55,184 nt of DNA from Blautia sp. (GCA_029257775.1 JARIAQ010000053.1:1-55184), one strand, 5' to 3'. Positions 1 to 10,045 are shown, numbered from the stretch's first letter. Translations and numbers: made by a program. Notes: a model not told the origin generated them from the letters alone.

Positions 1-400
1 AATATTAGAAAAATGAATCAATGAATAAGTGACGTAAAAAAGGATACTTATATGCTCGGTTTTGTCTTGAATAAAATTCACAAATTTGATAAGATTATAA
101 CCGAATACGATAAGTATCCTTTTTGTGGAGAACTATTTGCGAAAATAAGGATACTATCATACAGGAAAAATTTAAAAGGAATAAGCATAGGACGTAGTAT
201 TTGCAATGTAAGGACAGTGTTCATCAAATTGTGCATGGTGAGTTCGAAAAATACGAAAATGTATTTTAAAAAGTGCAGAATAATTATTCAAGAGAAACGT
301 ATGATATTCACATTCAGAAATGCTAATATTTTCACTGAAATGAAAAAGGGTACAGTAAACAAATTGAAACGTCCCAAAAATGCTTGAAATAAAGGATAAA
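1..400. other. Non-coding leader upstream of mutS
   Basis: No convincing gene lies here. One open frame (52-387) exists, but it has no ribosome binding site, is unusually rich in Lys, Ile and Phe, runs into the mutS start and crosses the inverted repeat at 37-124. I treat it as chance. The stretch holds that nested inverted repeat, a third partial copy of its arm (AAGGATACT at 147-155) and an otherwise featureless AT-rich run before the mutS ribosome binding site at 391-396. Confidence 0.6.
37..124. repeat. Nested inverted repeat, terminator-like or small structured element
   Basis: The outer arms AAAAAGGATACTTAT (37-51) and ATAAGTATCCTTTTT (110-124) are a perfect 15-bp inverted repeat. Inside it TCGGTT (56-61) pairs with AACCGA (99-104), and TCTT (65-68) with AAGA (91-94). 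Together these could fold into one long interrupted hairpin of 88 nt ending in a T run. It could be a terminator of the gene upstream of the window, a palindromic mobile-element remnant or an RNA. The sequence alone does not decide. Confidence 0.55.
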
Positions 401-3055
401 ATGAAGACTACTACATTATCGCCGATGATGCAACATTACGTAAAAACAAAAGAAGAATATAAAGATTGTATTTTATTCTACCGCTTAGGTGATTTCTATG
501 AAATGTTTTTTGAAGATGCAGAAATTGTATCTAAAGAGCTAGAACTTACTTTGACAGGCAAAGACTGTGGCATGTCAGAGCGTGCACCTATGTGCGGAAT
601 ACCATTTCATGCAGCAGAAGTCTACTTAAACCGTTTAATCAGTAAAGGATATAAAGTAGCAATCTGTGAACAGATGGAAAATCCGAAAGAAGCAAAAGGG
701 ATTGTGCGTAGAGAGGTTATTCGTGTAGTAACACCGGGAACTACTTTAAATGCACAAGCACTTGATGAGACAAAAAATAATTATATTATGTCTGTGGTCT
801 ATGTTTCTAATCGGTTTGGAATTGCTATTGCAGATATTACAACAGGTGTATTTCTGGTTACAGAGTTGGAGGATATACGAAAATTGCAGGATGAAATCTA
901 TAAATTTTCTCCGGCAGAACTTGTGTGCAATGAAGCTTTTACCATGAGCGGTATTGAAATCGATGAACTGAAAAATCGTTTAAATATTTCTATCTCTGCT
1001 TTAGATAATTGGTATTTTGATGATGATTTATGTTCACGTACCTTGAAAGAACATTTTCATGTTGGAACTTTGGAAGGGTTAGGGCTGAAAGATTATAATT
1101 GTGCGGTGATTGCAGCTGGCGCCTTATTTACCTATCTTTTAGAGACACAGAAAAATTCTATGGAGCATATGCGTCAAATAACCCCTTATATCACAGACAA
1201 ATATATGCTTATTGATAGTTCTACAAGGCGAAATCTGGAGCTGACAGAAACTATGAGAGAAAAGGCAAAAAGAGGCTCTCTTTTATGGGTGCTTGATAAA
1301 ACGAAAACAGCTATGGGCGCCCGTATGATGCGCAGCTTTATTGAACAGCCATTAATTGATGAAGGGGAAATCAATGCACGTTTAGATGCCGTAGAGGAAA
1401 TCAATAGTCGTGAAATGGATCGAGAAGAAATTCGAGAATATTTAGGTCCTGTTTATGATATGGAGCGTTTAATCAGCCGTGTCAGTTATCAATCTGCAAA
1501 TCCTAGAGACCTGATTTCTTTTAAAAGTTCTATTTCTATGATTCCTTATATACGGCAACTTTTATCTCAATTCCAGTGCGAAGAGCTTCAAAAGATATAT
1601 ATGGAGATGGATGACTTACAGGATTTATATCAACTTCTAGATTCATCCATTGTAGAAGAACCTCCTCTGGCAATGAAAGAAGGAGGTATTATTAAAGAGG
1701 GATATCAGGAAGAAATTGATCATTTCCGTGAAGCAAAAACAAAGGGTAAAGTATGGCTGGCAGAATTAGAAGCTGAGGAAAAAGAGAAAACAGGTATTCG
1801 TACTTTAAAAATTAAATATAATAAAGTTTTTGGATATTATCTGGAAGTGACGAATTCTTTCAAAGATATGGTTCCAGATTACTATACCAGAAAACAGACA
1901 CTAACAAATGCAGAACGTTACATTACACCTCGCTTAAAAGAGTTAGAAGATATGATTTTAGGTGCAGAAGATAAACTTTATGCGTTGGAGTATGAAGCAT
2001 TTGTAGCAATTCGAACAAAAATTGCAGGAGAAGTAGAACGTATCCAGAGGACAGCCCGTGCCATTGCCAAGTTGGATACTTATGCGTCTTTAGCTCTTGT
2101 AGCATCCCGTAATCAGTTTGTGCGTCCGAAAATCAATACAAAAGGTGTTATTGATATAAAAAATGGTAGACATCCTGTAGTGGAAAAAATGATTTCTAAC
2201 AATATGTTTATTCCCAATGATACCTATTTAGATAACGGAAAAAATCGTGTTTCTGTTATTACAGGCCCTAACATGGCTGGAAAATCGACTTATATGCGAC
2301 AGTCTGCTCTTATTGTTTTAATGGCACAGATTGGTTCTTTTGTACCGGCAGAGAAAGCAAACATCGGCATTGTAGATCGTATTTTTACTCGTGTGGGAGC
2401 ATCGGATGATTTGGCAAGTGGTCAAAGTACTTTTATGGTGGAAATGACAGAGGTTGCCAATATCCTGCGAAATGCCACCTCAAAAAGTCTTTTAATTCTA
2501 GATGAAATCGGTAGAGGAACCAGCACTTTTGATGGGCTTTCCATTGCATGGGCAGTGATTGAGCACATTACAAATACGAGAATTCTGGGAGCGAAAACTT
2601 TATTTGCTACCCATTACCATGAATTAACAGAATTAGAAGGAAAACTGGCGGGAGTAAATAACTATTGTATTGCTGTAAAAGAAAGAGGAGATGACATTGT
2701 TTTTCTTCGAAAAATCGTAAAAGGCGGAGCAGATAAGAGCTATGGTATTCAGGTTGCTAAATTAGCTGGTGTTCCTGATTCTGTTATTGAAAGAGCAAAA
2801 GAATTAGTAGAGGAGCTGGTCAGTGCAGATATTACCGCCACAGTAAAAAATATTGCTTCTGAAAACAAGAAACAAAAAGTAAAACCCGCAGTTCATTATG
2901 ACGAAGTAGATATGGAGCAAATTTCTCTATTTGATACAGTAAAAGATGATGATGTTATCGAAGAATTAAAATCCATCCAGTTAGATGAATTGCGACCAGT
3001 AGACGCTTTAAATATTTTATATCGGCTTCAGAATAAACTGAAAAATAGATGGTGA
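401..3055 (+). CDS. mutS: DNA mismatch repair protein MutS
   Basis: MutS recognises base mismatches and small loops and recruits MutL. The N-terminal mismatch-binding domain is clear: LFYRLGDFYEMFFEDA contains the Phe-x-Glu wedge (FYE). The ABC-type ATPase at the C-terminal third has the P-loop GPNMAGKST near residue 620, the signature segment STFMVEMTE, Walker B LLILDEIGRGTSTFDG and the ATHYHEL switch. The length of 884 aa is normal. I start at the ATG at 401 because AAAGGA lies just upstream and the protein then begins MKTTTLSPMMQHY, as in homologues. An in-frame ATG at 380 has no ribosome binding site. mutL follows after 6 nt, the usual pairing in this lineage. Confidence 0.97.
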   Translation: MKTTTLSPMMQHYVKTKEEYKDCILFYRLGDFYEMFFEDAEIVSKELELTLTGKDCGMSERAPMCGIPFHAAEVYLNRLISKGYKVAICEQMENPKEAKGIVRREVIRVVTPGTTLNAQALDETKNNYIMSVVYVSNRFGIAIADITTGVFLVTELEDIRKLQDEIYKFSPAELVCNEAFTMSGIEIDELKNRLNISISALDNWYFDDDLCSRTLKEHFHVGTLEGLGLKDYNCAVIAAGALFTYLLETQKNSMEHMRQITPYITDKYMLIDSSTRRNLELTETMREKAKRGSLLWVLDKTKTAMGARMMRSFIEQPLIDEGEINARLDAVEEINSREMDREEIREYLGPVYDMERLISRVSYQSANPRDLISFKSSISMIPYIRQLLSQFQCEELQKIYMEMDDLQDLYQLLDSSIVEEPPLAMKEGGIIKEGYQEEIDHFREAKTKGKVWLAELEAEEKEKTGIRTLKIKYNKVFGYYLEVTNSFKDMVPDYYTRKQTLTNAERYITPRLKELEDMILGAEDKLYALEYEAFVAIRTKIAGEVERIQRTARAIAKLDTYASLALVASRNQFVRPKINTKGVIDIKNGRHPVVEKMISNNMFIPNDTYLDNGKNRVSVITGPNMAGKSTYMRQSALIVLMAQIGSFVPAEKANIGIVDRIFTRVGASDDLASGQSTFMVEMTEVANILRNATSKSLLILDEIGRGTSTFDGLSIAWAVIEHITNTRILGAKTLFATHYHELTELEGKLAGVNNYCIAVKERGDDIVFLRKIVKGGADKSYGIQVAKLAGVPDSVIERAKELVEELVSADITATVKNIASENKKQKVKPAVHYDEVDMEQISLFDTVKDDDVIEELKSIQLDELRPVDALNILYRLQNKLKNRW

Positions 3056-3061
3056 TGAAAA

Positions 3062-4969
3062 TTGAGAAAAATTGCAGTTTTAAGTCAGAATACAATTGAT
3101 AAAATTGCTGCGGGAGAGGTGGTGGAAAGACCGGCTTCTGTAGTAAAAGAGTTAGTAGAAAATGCCATTGATGCAGGGGCTACGGCAATTACGGTAGAAA
3201 TAAAGGAAGGTGGTATTTCCTTTATTCGTGTCACTGACAATGGAAGTGGTATTCCCAAGGAACAAGTTTCCCTGGCATTTTTGCGCCATGCTACTAGTAA
3301 AATCACACAGGCAGAGGATTTACTTCAGATAACTTCTCTGGGATTTCGTGGAGAAGCTTTATCCAGTATCTCCGCTGTATCTCAGATGGAAGTTATTACA
3401 AAAGCACCAGAGGATTTTATGGGTGTGCGCTATGTAATCGAGGGAGGACAAGAAAAAACTCTGGAAGATGTAGGAGCGCCAAATGGGACTACCATGTTGG
3501 TAAGAAATTTATTTTTTAACACTCCTGCCCGAAAAAAGTTTTTAAAAACAGCTATGACAGAGGGGGGCTATGTAAGCAGTTATATGGAACAGCTTGCATT
3601 ATCTCACCACGATATTTCTTTTAAATATATGGTAAATGGGCAGCTTCGTTTGCACACTTCTGGAAATGCTAATTTAAAGGATGTTATTTACGGTATTTAT
3701 GGTAGGGATATTACCAGAGAGCTGTTACCAGTAAAATATGAGGATTCCGGACTCTCCATCACTGGCTTCATTGGAAAGCCTTCCGTTGCCCGAGGAAATC
3801 GAAATTTTGAAAATTATTATATAAATGGCAGATATGTCAAGAGCAAACTTTTAATGAAAGCTATTGAAGAAGCTTATAAGCCTTATATGATGCAACATAA
3901 ATATCCTTTTGTCTGTTTACAATATGATATTCATGGAGAAGATGTGGATGTTAATGTACATCCTACAAAAATGGAAGTGCGATTTCAAAATCAAAGTGCC
4001 ATTTATAATGCTACTTATGATTTAATTGTCAATACCCTATCGGGAAGGGAAATGATTCCAGAGGTTTCTCTTACTCAAAAGCCAGTAGTGGCTGAAAAAA
4101 TACCTAAGAAAAAAGAGGCGAAACTATCGGTTCCCGAGCCTTTTGAAAAAAACAGGATTGCAGAAGAAAAGATTGCCTATGCGCCCGTTGAAATTCCTCC
4201 TGCAAAAATAAAAACTGAGATGAAAAAAGAAGAAACTAAGGTATCTGAACCTGTATATCAAAAAGAACTTTATGTGCAGGTAAAACCAACAGAAGAAAAG
4301 AAAGAAAATCCTTTGCCAATGCAAGAGTCGCAGAATAAAAAAACAGAACAGATGGAACTTTTTGATAATCGATTATTGTCAAAAGAAGCCCGTATCCGCC
4401 ATCGAATTATTGGACAGCTTTTTGATACCTATTGGTTAGTGGAGTATGATAATAAATTTTATATTATTGATCAACATGCGGCTCATGAAAAAGTATTATA
4501 CGAACGTTTTATAAAAGATTTTTCTAAGAAAGAAACGCTTTCTCAGATGGTATCCCCACCAACTTTAGTATCTTTAAATTTACAAGAAAGTAATTTGTTA
4601 AAAGCAAATTTGGAAACCTTTCGCGAGCTTGGTTTTGAGATTTCAGAATTTGGAGGGAAAGAATATAGCATTCATGCTGTTCCTGCAAATATTTATGGGA
4701 TTTCTGTGGAAGATTTTTTTATACAAATTTTAGATAGTCTGGATCAGGAGCATGTATCAAAGACACCAGATATTCTTGCAGACCGAATTGCAACGGCTGC
4801 ATGTAAGGCCGCTGTAAAAGGAAATAATAGGCTTTCTATAAAAGAGGCAGATGCGTTGATTGATGAACTGCTTAGTTTAGAAAATCCGTATAACTGTCCT
4901 CATGGAAGACCTACGATTATCTCTATGACGAAATACGAGTTAGAGAAAAAGTTTAAACGAATTGTGTAG
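3062..4969 (+). CDS. mutL: DNA mismatch repair protein MutL, endonuclease type
   Basis: MutL couples mismatch recognition by MutS to strand incision. The N-terminal GHKL ATPase shows NAIDAGA, DNGSGI, ATSKI and GFRGEALSSI. A Lys/Glu-rich linker of roughly residues 340-440 is followed by the dimerisation/endonuclease domain. That domain carries the metal motif DQHA-x2-E-x4-E (DQHAAHEKVLYE) and the C-terminal ACKAAVK and CPHGRPT segments, so nicking activity is expected, as in bacteria without MutH. The start is TTG at 3062, 6 nt after the mutS stop. The only nearby ATG (3055) is out of frame. The weak ribosome binding site suggests coupling to mutS translation. Confidence 0.96.
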   Translation: MRKIAVLSQNTIDKIAAGEVVERPASVVKELVENAIDAGATAITVEIKEGGISFIRVTDNGSGIPKEQVSLAFLRHATSKITQAEDLLQITSLGFRGEALSSISAVSQMEVITKAPEDFMGVRYVIEGGQEKTLEDVGAPNGTTMLVRNLFFNTPARKKFLKTAMTEGGYVSSYMEQLALSHHDISFKYMVNGQLRLHTSGNANLKDVIYGIYGRDITRELLPVKYEDSGLSITGFIGKPSVARGNRNFENYYINGRYVKSKLLMKAIEEAYKPYMMQHKYPFVCLQYDIHGEDVDVNVHPTKMEVRFQNQSAIYNATYDLIVNTLSGREMIPEVSLTQKPVVAEKIPKKKEAKLSVPEPFEKNRIAEEKIAYAPVEIPPAKIKTEMKKEETKVSEPVYQKELYVQVKPTEEKKENPLPMQESQNKKTEQMELFDNRLLSKEARIRHRIIGQLFDTYWLVEYDNKFYIIDQHAAHEKVLYERFIKDFSKKETLSQMVSPPTLVSLNLQESNLLKANLETFRELGFEISEFGGKEYSIHAVPANIYGISVEDFFIQILDSLDQEHVSKTPDILADRIATAACKAAVKGNNRLSIKEADALIDELLSLENPYNCPHGRPTIISMTKYELEKKFKRIV

Positions 4970-4978
4970 GTGAAAATT

Positions 4979-5935
4979 TTGAAAAAACCTTTAATTATTT
5001 TAACAGGTCCTACGGCAGTAGGAAAAACAAAGCTCTCCATTGCACTTGCTAAGGCAGTGAATGGAGAAATCATTTCTGCAGATTCCATGCAGGTATATAA
5101 ACATATGGATATTGGCTCTGCAAAAATAAAAAAAGAAGAAATGTGTGGTGTTCCTCATTACTTAATTGATGTTTTAGAACCAGATGAGGAATTTCATGTA
5201 GTACGATTTCAGGAAATGGCGAAATCAGCTATGGAAGAAATTTATGAAAAAGGGAAAATACCAATTCTTACTGGAGGAACTGGTTTTTATATTCAGGCAC
5301 TGGTAAAAGACATTGATTTTTCAAAAGAATCTGAAAAGTCACCAATAAGAGAGAAACTGGAAAAACTAGCAAAAGAAAAAGGCTGTGAATATCTCCATGA
5401 GAAATTACAGCAGGTGGATCCAAAATCGGCAAAAAAAATTCATGCAAATAATATAAAAAGAGTCATACGAGCATTAGAATATTTCGAACTTACGGGAAAT
5501 CCCATTTCTACTCATAATGAGGAAGAATCTTTAAAAGAATCTCCTTATAATGTTGCGTACTTTGTTTTAAATGATCTTCGCGAAAAGATATATGAAAGAA
5601 TTGATACCCGAGTGGATTCTATGTTAGAGGAAGGGCTAGTAGAAGAAGTTTCTATGCTTGCAGAAAAAGGCTATACAAAAGATATGGTTTCTATGCAAGG
5701 ATTAGGGTATAAAGAGATTTTGTCTTATCTGGAAGGAAGTTGTACATTAGACGAGGCTGTTTATGTTTTAAAACGGGATACTCGCCATTTTGCAAAACGA
5801 CAACTTACTTGGTTTAGGCGGGAACAAGATGTAATTTGGATAAATAAACAGGATTTTAATGATCAGGAAAGCCAAATTTTAGATTATATATTAGAGAACT
5901 GTGAGAAAAGAGGATTATTATCATGGAGGAAATGA
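4979..5935 (+). CDS. miaA: tRNA dimethylallyltransferase MiaA
   Basis: MiaA adds a dimethylallyl group to N6 of A37 in tRNAs reading UNN codons, the first step toward ms2i6A. The P-loop GPTAVGKT opens the protein, followed by SADSMQVYKHMDIGSAK, LTGGTGFYIQAL and the tRNA-binding segment RDTRHFAKRQLTWFR. The length of 318 aa is typical. I place the start at TTG 4979, giving MKKPLIILTGP, because AGGTGA lies 5 nt upstream. A GTG at 4970 right after the mutL stop is an alternative adding three residues. The 3 prime end overlaps the next gene by 13 nt. Confidence 0.95.
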   Translation: MKKPLIILTGPTAVGKTKLSIALAKAVNGEIISADSMQVYKHMDIGSAKIKKEEMCGVPHYLIDVLEPDEEFHVVRFQEMAKSAMEEIYEKGKIPILTGGTGFYIQALVKDIDFSKESEKSPIREKLEKLAKEKGCEYLHEKLQQVDPKSAKKIHANNIKRVIRALEYFELTGNPISTHNEEESLKESPYNVAYFVLNDLREKIYERIDTRVDSMLEEGLVEEVSMLAEKGYTKDMVSMQGLGYKEILSYLEGSCTLDEAVYVLKRDTRHFAKRQLTWFRREQDVIWINKQDFNDQESQILDYILENCEKRGLLSWRK

Positions 5936-7215
5936 AGAAAATATACAGCGATTTAGGCATTAGCACAGAAGTGCTTGCCTTTGGAAATAAAATAGAAGAA
6001 GAATTAAAAGAACGTTTTCAAGAAATTGATGAAAACGCAGAATATAATCAATTAAAGGTACTTCATGCCATGCAGAAGAACAAGGTAAGCGAAGGTTGTC
6101 TTTATTCTTCTACTGGTTATGGTTATAATGATTTAGGACGTGACACTTTGGAAGAAGTCTACGCAGCAGCCTTTCATACAGAAGCAGCATTAGTGCGCCC
6201 TTTAATTGCCTGCGGTACCCATGCACTGTCTGTGGCTCTTTCAGGAAACTTACGACCAGGAGATGAACTTCTTTCCCCTGTAGGAAAACCATATGACACT
6301 TTAGAAGAAGTTATTGGTATTCGCCCTTCGAAAGGATCTTTAGCTGAATATGGTGTTACCTACCGTCAAGTAGAGCTTTTAGAAGATGGAAGTTTTGATT
6401 ACGAAGGCATTCGAAATGCTATTACAGATAAAACAAAAATGGTAGAAATTCAGCGATCTAAGGGGTATTTGACACGTCCTACTTTTTCAGTAGCACAAAT
6501 TGGAGAACTCATTTCTTTTATTAAAGGTATTAAATCAGATATTATTTGTATGGTAGATAATTGCTATGGAGAATTTGTAGAGAAAATAGAGCCAAGTGAT
6601 GTAGGTGCTGATTTAATCGTTGGTTCTCTTATTAAAAATCCAGGCGGTGGTCTTGCCCCTATAGGCGGATATATTGCTGGTAAAAAAGAATATGTGGACA
6701 ATGCAGCTTACCGTTTAACCTGCCCTGGTCTTGGAAAAGAAGTAGGCGCGACCCTTGGTGTTAATCCTTCTTTTTATCAGGGATTTTTCCTTGCGCCGAC
6801 AGTTACAGCCGGTGCGTTAAAGGGTGCGATTTTTGCTGCAAATATTTATGAGCGTTTAGGATTTTCTGTTACACCAAATAGTACAGAAAGCCGTCATGAC
6901 ATTATTCAGGCAGTTACCTTTGGCTCACCGGAAGGTGTCATTGAATTTTGTAAGGGAATTCAGGCAGCAGCACCAGTAGATAGTTATGTAGAACCAGAAC
7001 CATGGGCTATGCCAGGCTATGACAGTGATGTCATTATGGCAGCAGGTGCTTTTGTTCAGGGATCCTCTATTGAACTTTCTGCAGATGGACCAATCAAACC
7101 TCCTTATACGGTATATTTTCAAGGTGGTCTTACTTGGTATCACGCAAAATTAGGTATTTTAATGTCGCTACAAAAGCTTGCAGATAAAAATCTGGTTACA
7201 TTGCCACAGGAGTAA
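5923..7215 (+). CDS. PLP-dependent enzyme, aluminium-resistance / methionine gamma-lyase-like family (YnbB)
   Basis: This 430-aa protein belongs to the family annotated as aluminium resistance protein or methionine gamma-lyase-like, related to B. subtilis YnbB. It has a fold-type I PLP layout: substrate and cofactor loops around RPLIACGTHALSVAL, MVDNCYGEF holding the cofactor Asp, and GSLIKNPGGGLAPIGGY with the probable Schiff-base Lys near residue 237. The true substrate in the cell is not known. The ATG at 5923 lies inside the end of miaA, preceded by AGAGG. It is coupled to miaA, an arrangement common in clostridia. Confidence 0.88.
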   Translation: MEEMKKIYSDLGISTEVLAFGNKIEEELKERFQEIDENAEYNQLKVLHAMQKNKVSEGCLYSSTGYGYNDLGRDTLEEVYAAAFHTEAALVRPLIACGTHALSVALSGNLRPGDELLSPVGKPYDTLEEVIGIRPSKGSLAEYGVTYRQVELLEDGSFDYEGIRNAITDKTKMVEIQRSKGYLTRPTFSVAQIGELISFIKGIKSDIICMVDNCYGEFVEKIEPSDVGADLIVGSLIKNPGGGLAPIGGYIAGKKEYVDNAAYRLTCPGLGKEVGATLGVNPSFYQGFFLAPTVTAGALKGAIFAANIYERLGFSVTPNSTESRHDIIQAVTFGSPEGVIEFCKGIQAAAPVDSYVEPEPWAMPGYDSDVIMAAGAFVQGSSIELSADGPIKPPYTVYFQGGLTWYHAKLGILMSLQKLADKNLVTLPQE

Positions 7216-7218
7216 AAT

Positions 7219-8418
7219 ATGGAAAAAAAGAAGGTCTGTATTGTAGGTGGTGGAGCTGCTGGTATGATTGCAGCTATTATAGCAGCTAGAAATCATGCCG
7301 TTGTCACTGTTTTAGAACATAATGAAAAAACAGGAAAAAAGTTATTGGCAACAGGAAATGGTCGCTGTAATTTAACAAATAAAAAGCAGGAGAAAATGTG
7401 TTATCATAGCGAGTCTCCAGAAATCCTATGGAATGTGTTGCAAAATTTTTCTTTCCAACAAACATTAGATTTTTTCAAGGAAATTGGTATTTATCCTATA
7501 TCTAAAAATGGATATTTCTATCCTTCCAGTATGCAGGCATCCAGTGTGCAGGAACTTCTGGAAATGGAAGCTCGATTTTTAAAAGTAAAAATAAAATGCA
7601 AAGAACATGTGAAAACAATTAGAGTTTCTGAAACAATAGAAAATCCCCGTTTTTCTGTAATAACAGAGACCTGGCAGTATCCTGCTGATGCTGTTATCCT
7701 TGCTTGCGGTTCCTGTGCTTCTGAAATTGACGGGGCGGATGGCAGTGGTTATATGTTGGCAAAGCAGATGGGATTAAAAGTTATAAATCCCCTTCCTGCT
7801 TTAGTCCCATTAAAAGGGAATGGGAATTTCTTCTCAAAATGGAGTGGTACTCGTATTTACGGAAAAATACATGTACAATTTCAAAATGAAATTTTACAGA
7901 CAGAAGAAGGGGAACTACAGCTTACGGATTATGGTGTTTCTGGAATTCCGGTATTTCAGCTCAGTGGATTGGTAGGCCGGTTACTGCAAAAACAGAATTC
8001 TGTTACCCTTATTATAGATTTCCTACCAAATATTACAAAACAAGAATTGGAAAAACTTCTTTTAAAAAGAAAAGAACTCTGCACATATAAAACAACAAAA
8101 GAACTTTGCATTGGTTTACTTCCAAAGAAGCTTATTGAAGTTTTAACAGATAATAAAATGAACCTTTCAAAACTGGCAGAACAAATAAAAGAATTTCCAG
8201 TAGAAATCATAGGAACAAAACCGTTTTCTAATGCACAAGTGTGCCAAGGAGGGGTATCTTTGGAAGAAATTTCTCCGGATACCATGGAATGTAAAAAGAT
8301 CCCCGGCTTATATTTGGCAGGAGAACTATTAGATGTAGATGGTATCTGTGGAGGCTATAACCTTCAGTGGGCATGGTCCAGCGGTGCCTGTGCAGGAAAG
8401 GAGGCTGCTTTATGGTAA
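7219..8418 (+). CDS. NAD(P)/FAD-dependent oxidoreductase, HI0933/YhiN (BaiN-like) family
   Basis: This is a flavoprotein of the HI0933/YhiN family, which also contains the bile-acid enzyme BaiN, although substrate is rarely known. It has an N-terminal dinucleotide-binding fold IVGGGAAGM, the family hallmark GKKLLATGNGRCNLTN near residues 36-51, and a C-terminal FAD segment LYLAGELLDVDGICGGYNLQ. The length of 399 aa is standard. It begins 3 nt after the previous stop and overlaps the next flavoprotein by 7 nt, so the two oxidoreductases are co-translated. A specific reaction cannot be assigned. Confidence 0.88.
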   Translation: MEKKKVCIVGGGAAGMIAAIIAARNHAVVTVLEHNEKTGKKLLATGNGRCNLTNKKQEKMCYHSESPEILWNVLQNFSFQQTLDFFKEIGIYPISKNGYFYPSSMQASSVQELLEMEARFLKVKIKCKEHVKTIRVSETIENPRFSVITETWQYPADAVILACGSCASEIDGADGSGYMLAKQMGLKVINPLPALVPLKGNGNFFSKWSGTRIYGKIHVQFQNEILQTEEGELQLTDYGVSGIPVFQLSGLVGRLLQKQNSVTLIIDFLPNITKQELEKLLLKRKELCTYKTTKELCIGLLPKKLIEVLTDNKMNLSKLAEQIKEFPVEIIGTKPFSNAQVCQGGVSLEEISPDTMECKKIPGLYLAGELLDVDGICGGYNLQWAWSSGACAGKEAALW

Positions 8419-10007
8419 AAATTCAACAAATTAAACTTCCTGTTTCTTGTACAAAAGAAGATTTGGAAAATAAAATCAAAAAGCTTTTAAAAATTTCTTC
8501 CGATGATTTAATATCATGGAATATTCGACGGCAATCTTTAGATGCAAGAAGAAAACCAGATCTTTTCTTTGTTTATACTGTAGAAGTAGCAGTAAAGAGA
8601 GAAAAGCAAGTTTTAAAAAAAGTAAACAATAAAAATATTATGTCAACAACTCCTGTGAACTTTTCTTATTTAAAGGCAGATAAAAACATAACGCTTAAGA
8701 AAAGACCTGTGATTGTAGGAAGTGGACCTGCAGGACTTTTTTGTGCTTACTATTTAGTAAAAGCAGGGCTAAAACCCTTGATTATTGAACGGGGCGAAGA
8801 TGTAGAAAACCGTTTAAAGACGGTAGAAAAATTTTGGGAAACCGGAACTTTAAATACGGAGTCCAATGTCCAATTTGGAGAAGGGGGCGCAGGAACCTTT
8901 TCTGATGGAAAACTAAATACATTGGTAAAAGATACAAAAGGACGCAATCAGGAAGTTTTAAAAATATTTGTAGAATTTGGAGCACCTGAGGAAATTTTAT
9001 ATCAACAAAAACCTCATCTTGGAACAGATCTGTTAATTGGCATTGTAAAAAACATGCGAAATTATATTAAAAGTGCTGGGGGAGAGTTTTCTTTTTCTTC
9101 TAAAATGACAGATATCCAGATTGAAAATGGAATAATAAAATCAATTACCATTAATGATGTAGAAAATGTAGAAACAGACTGCTTAGTCCTTGCTATTGGA
9201 CATAGTGCCAGAGATACATTTATGCTATTGAAGAATAAAAATTTGCCTATGGAAGCAAAGGCTTTTGCAGTAGGATTGCGTATAGAGCATTTGCAAACAT
9301 TAATCAATTTGTATCAATATGGGCAAGAAAACTCTTCTTATCTTAGTGCAGCTTCCTATAAACTTACTCATAAATGTCAAAATAAGCGCGGTGTATATAG
9401 TTTTTGCATGTGTCCAGGCGGCTTTGTAGTTAATGCTTCTTCTGAAGAAAAACGACTGGCTGTAAATGGTATGAGTTATCATGATCGAGATTCTGATAAT
9501 GCCAACAGCGCTTTAATTGTCACTGTTGTACCTGAAGATTTTCCAGGAACAGATGTACTTCGTGGAATGGAATTTCAAAGAAATTTGGAAGAAAAGGCTT
9601 ATAAACTAGGAAAAGGAAACATTCCCATTCAGTTATATGGTGATTTTGTACAGAACAAAACTTCAGTATCTTTAGGTAAGGTAAATCCGTGCATGAAAGG
9701 AAATTATTCCTTTGCAAATTTAAGAGAACTTCTTCCAGAAGAGTTAAATACATCCTTAATTGAAGGGATTGAAGCTTTTGAAAAAATTATTCCTGGTTTT
9801 TCCGGAGAAGATTCCGTTTTAAGCGGAATTGAAAGCCGAACATCATCACCTGTGCGCATCGTTCGAAATGAATTATTCGAATCTGAAATTTGCGGAATTT
9901 ATCCTTGTGGAGAAGGAGCAGGCTATGCAGGCGGTATTACTTCTGCGGCAATGGATGGCTTAAAAGTGGGAGAGGCAATTATGAAAAAAATCATAAATTT
10001 TTCTTAA
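8412..10007 (+). CDS. FAD-dependent dehydrogenase, COG2509 family
   Basis: This 531-aa flavoprotein matches the uncharacterised FAD-dependent dehydrogenase family COG2509. It has an N-terminal extension of about 95 residues, then the FAD fold PVIVGSGPAGLFCAYYL. Characteristic blocks follow: NVQFGEGGAGTFSDGKLNT, YSFCMCPGGFVVNAS with two Cys, SRTSSPVRIVR and GEGAGYAGGITSAAMDG. The start is ATG 8412 with AAAGGAGG at 8398-8405. A longer reading from 8367 would lie inside the previous gene. Electron acceptor and substrate are unknown. Neighbours offer no pathway clue beyond the adjacent HI0933-family enzyme. Confidence 0.85.
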   Translation: MVKIQQIKLPVSCTKEDLENKIKKLLKISSDDLISWNIRRQSLDARRKPDLFFVYTVEVAVKREKQVLKKVNNKNIMSTTPVNFSYLKADKNITLKKRPVIVGSGPAGLFCAYYLVKAGLKPLIIERGEDVENRLKTVEKFWETGTLNTESNVQFGEGGAGTFSDGKLNTLVKDTKGRNQEVLKIFVEFGAPEEILYQQKPHLGTDLLIGIVKNMRNYIKSAGGEFSFSSKMTDIQIENGIIKSITINDVENVETDCLVLAIGHSARDTFMLLKNKNLPMEAKAFAVGLRIEHLQTLINLYQYGQENSSYLSAASYKLTHKCQNKRGVYSFCMCPGGFVVNASSEEKRLAVNGMSYHDRDSDNANSALIVTVVPEDFPGTDVLRGMEFQRNLEEKAYKLGKGNIPIQLYGDFVQNKTSVSLGKVNPCMKGNYSFANLRELLPEELNTSLIEGIEAFEKIIPGFSGEDSVLSGIESRTSSPVRIVRNELFESEICGIYPCGEGAGYAGGITSAAMDGLKVGEAIMKKIINFS

Positions 10008-10011
10008 GGCA

Positions 10012-10040
10012 TATACATCGTTTTTAATCTGTGCTACAAT
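10012..10040 (+). promoter_or_regulatory. Possible sigma-A promoter for radC and the mre cluster
   Basis: TATACA (10012-10017), a 17-nt spacer and TACAAT (10035-10040) resemble a vegetative promoter just before radC. Confidence 0.45.
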
Positions 10041-10045
10041 AAAAC

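Noticed and set aside
52-387. 111-codon open frame upstream of mutS
   Set aside because: No ribosome binding site, crosses the nested inverted repeat, overlaps the mutS start region, and has a composition unlike real proteins.
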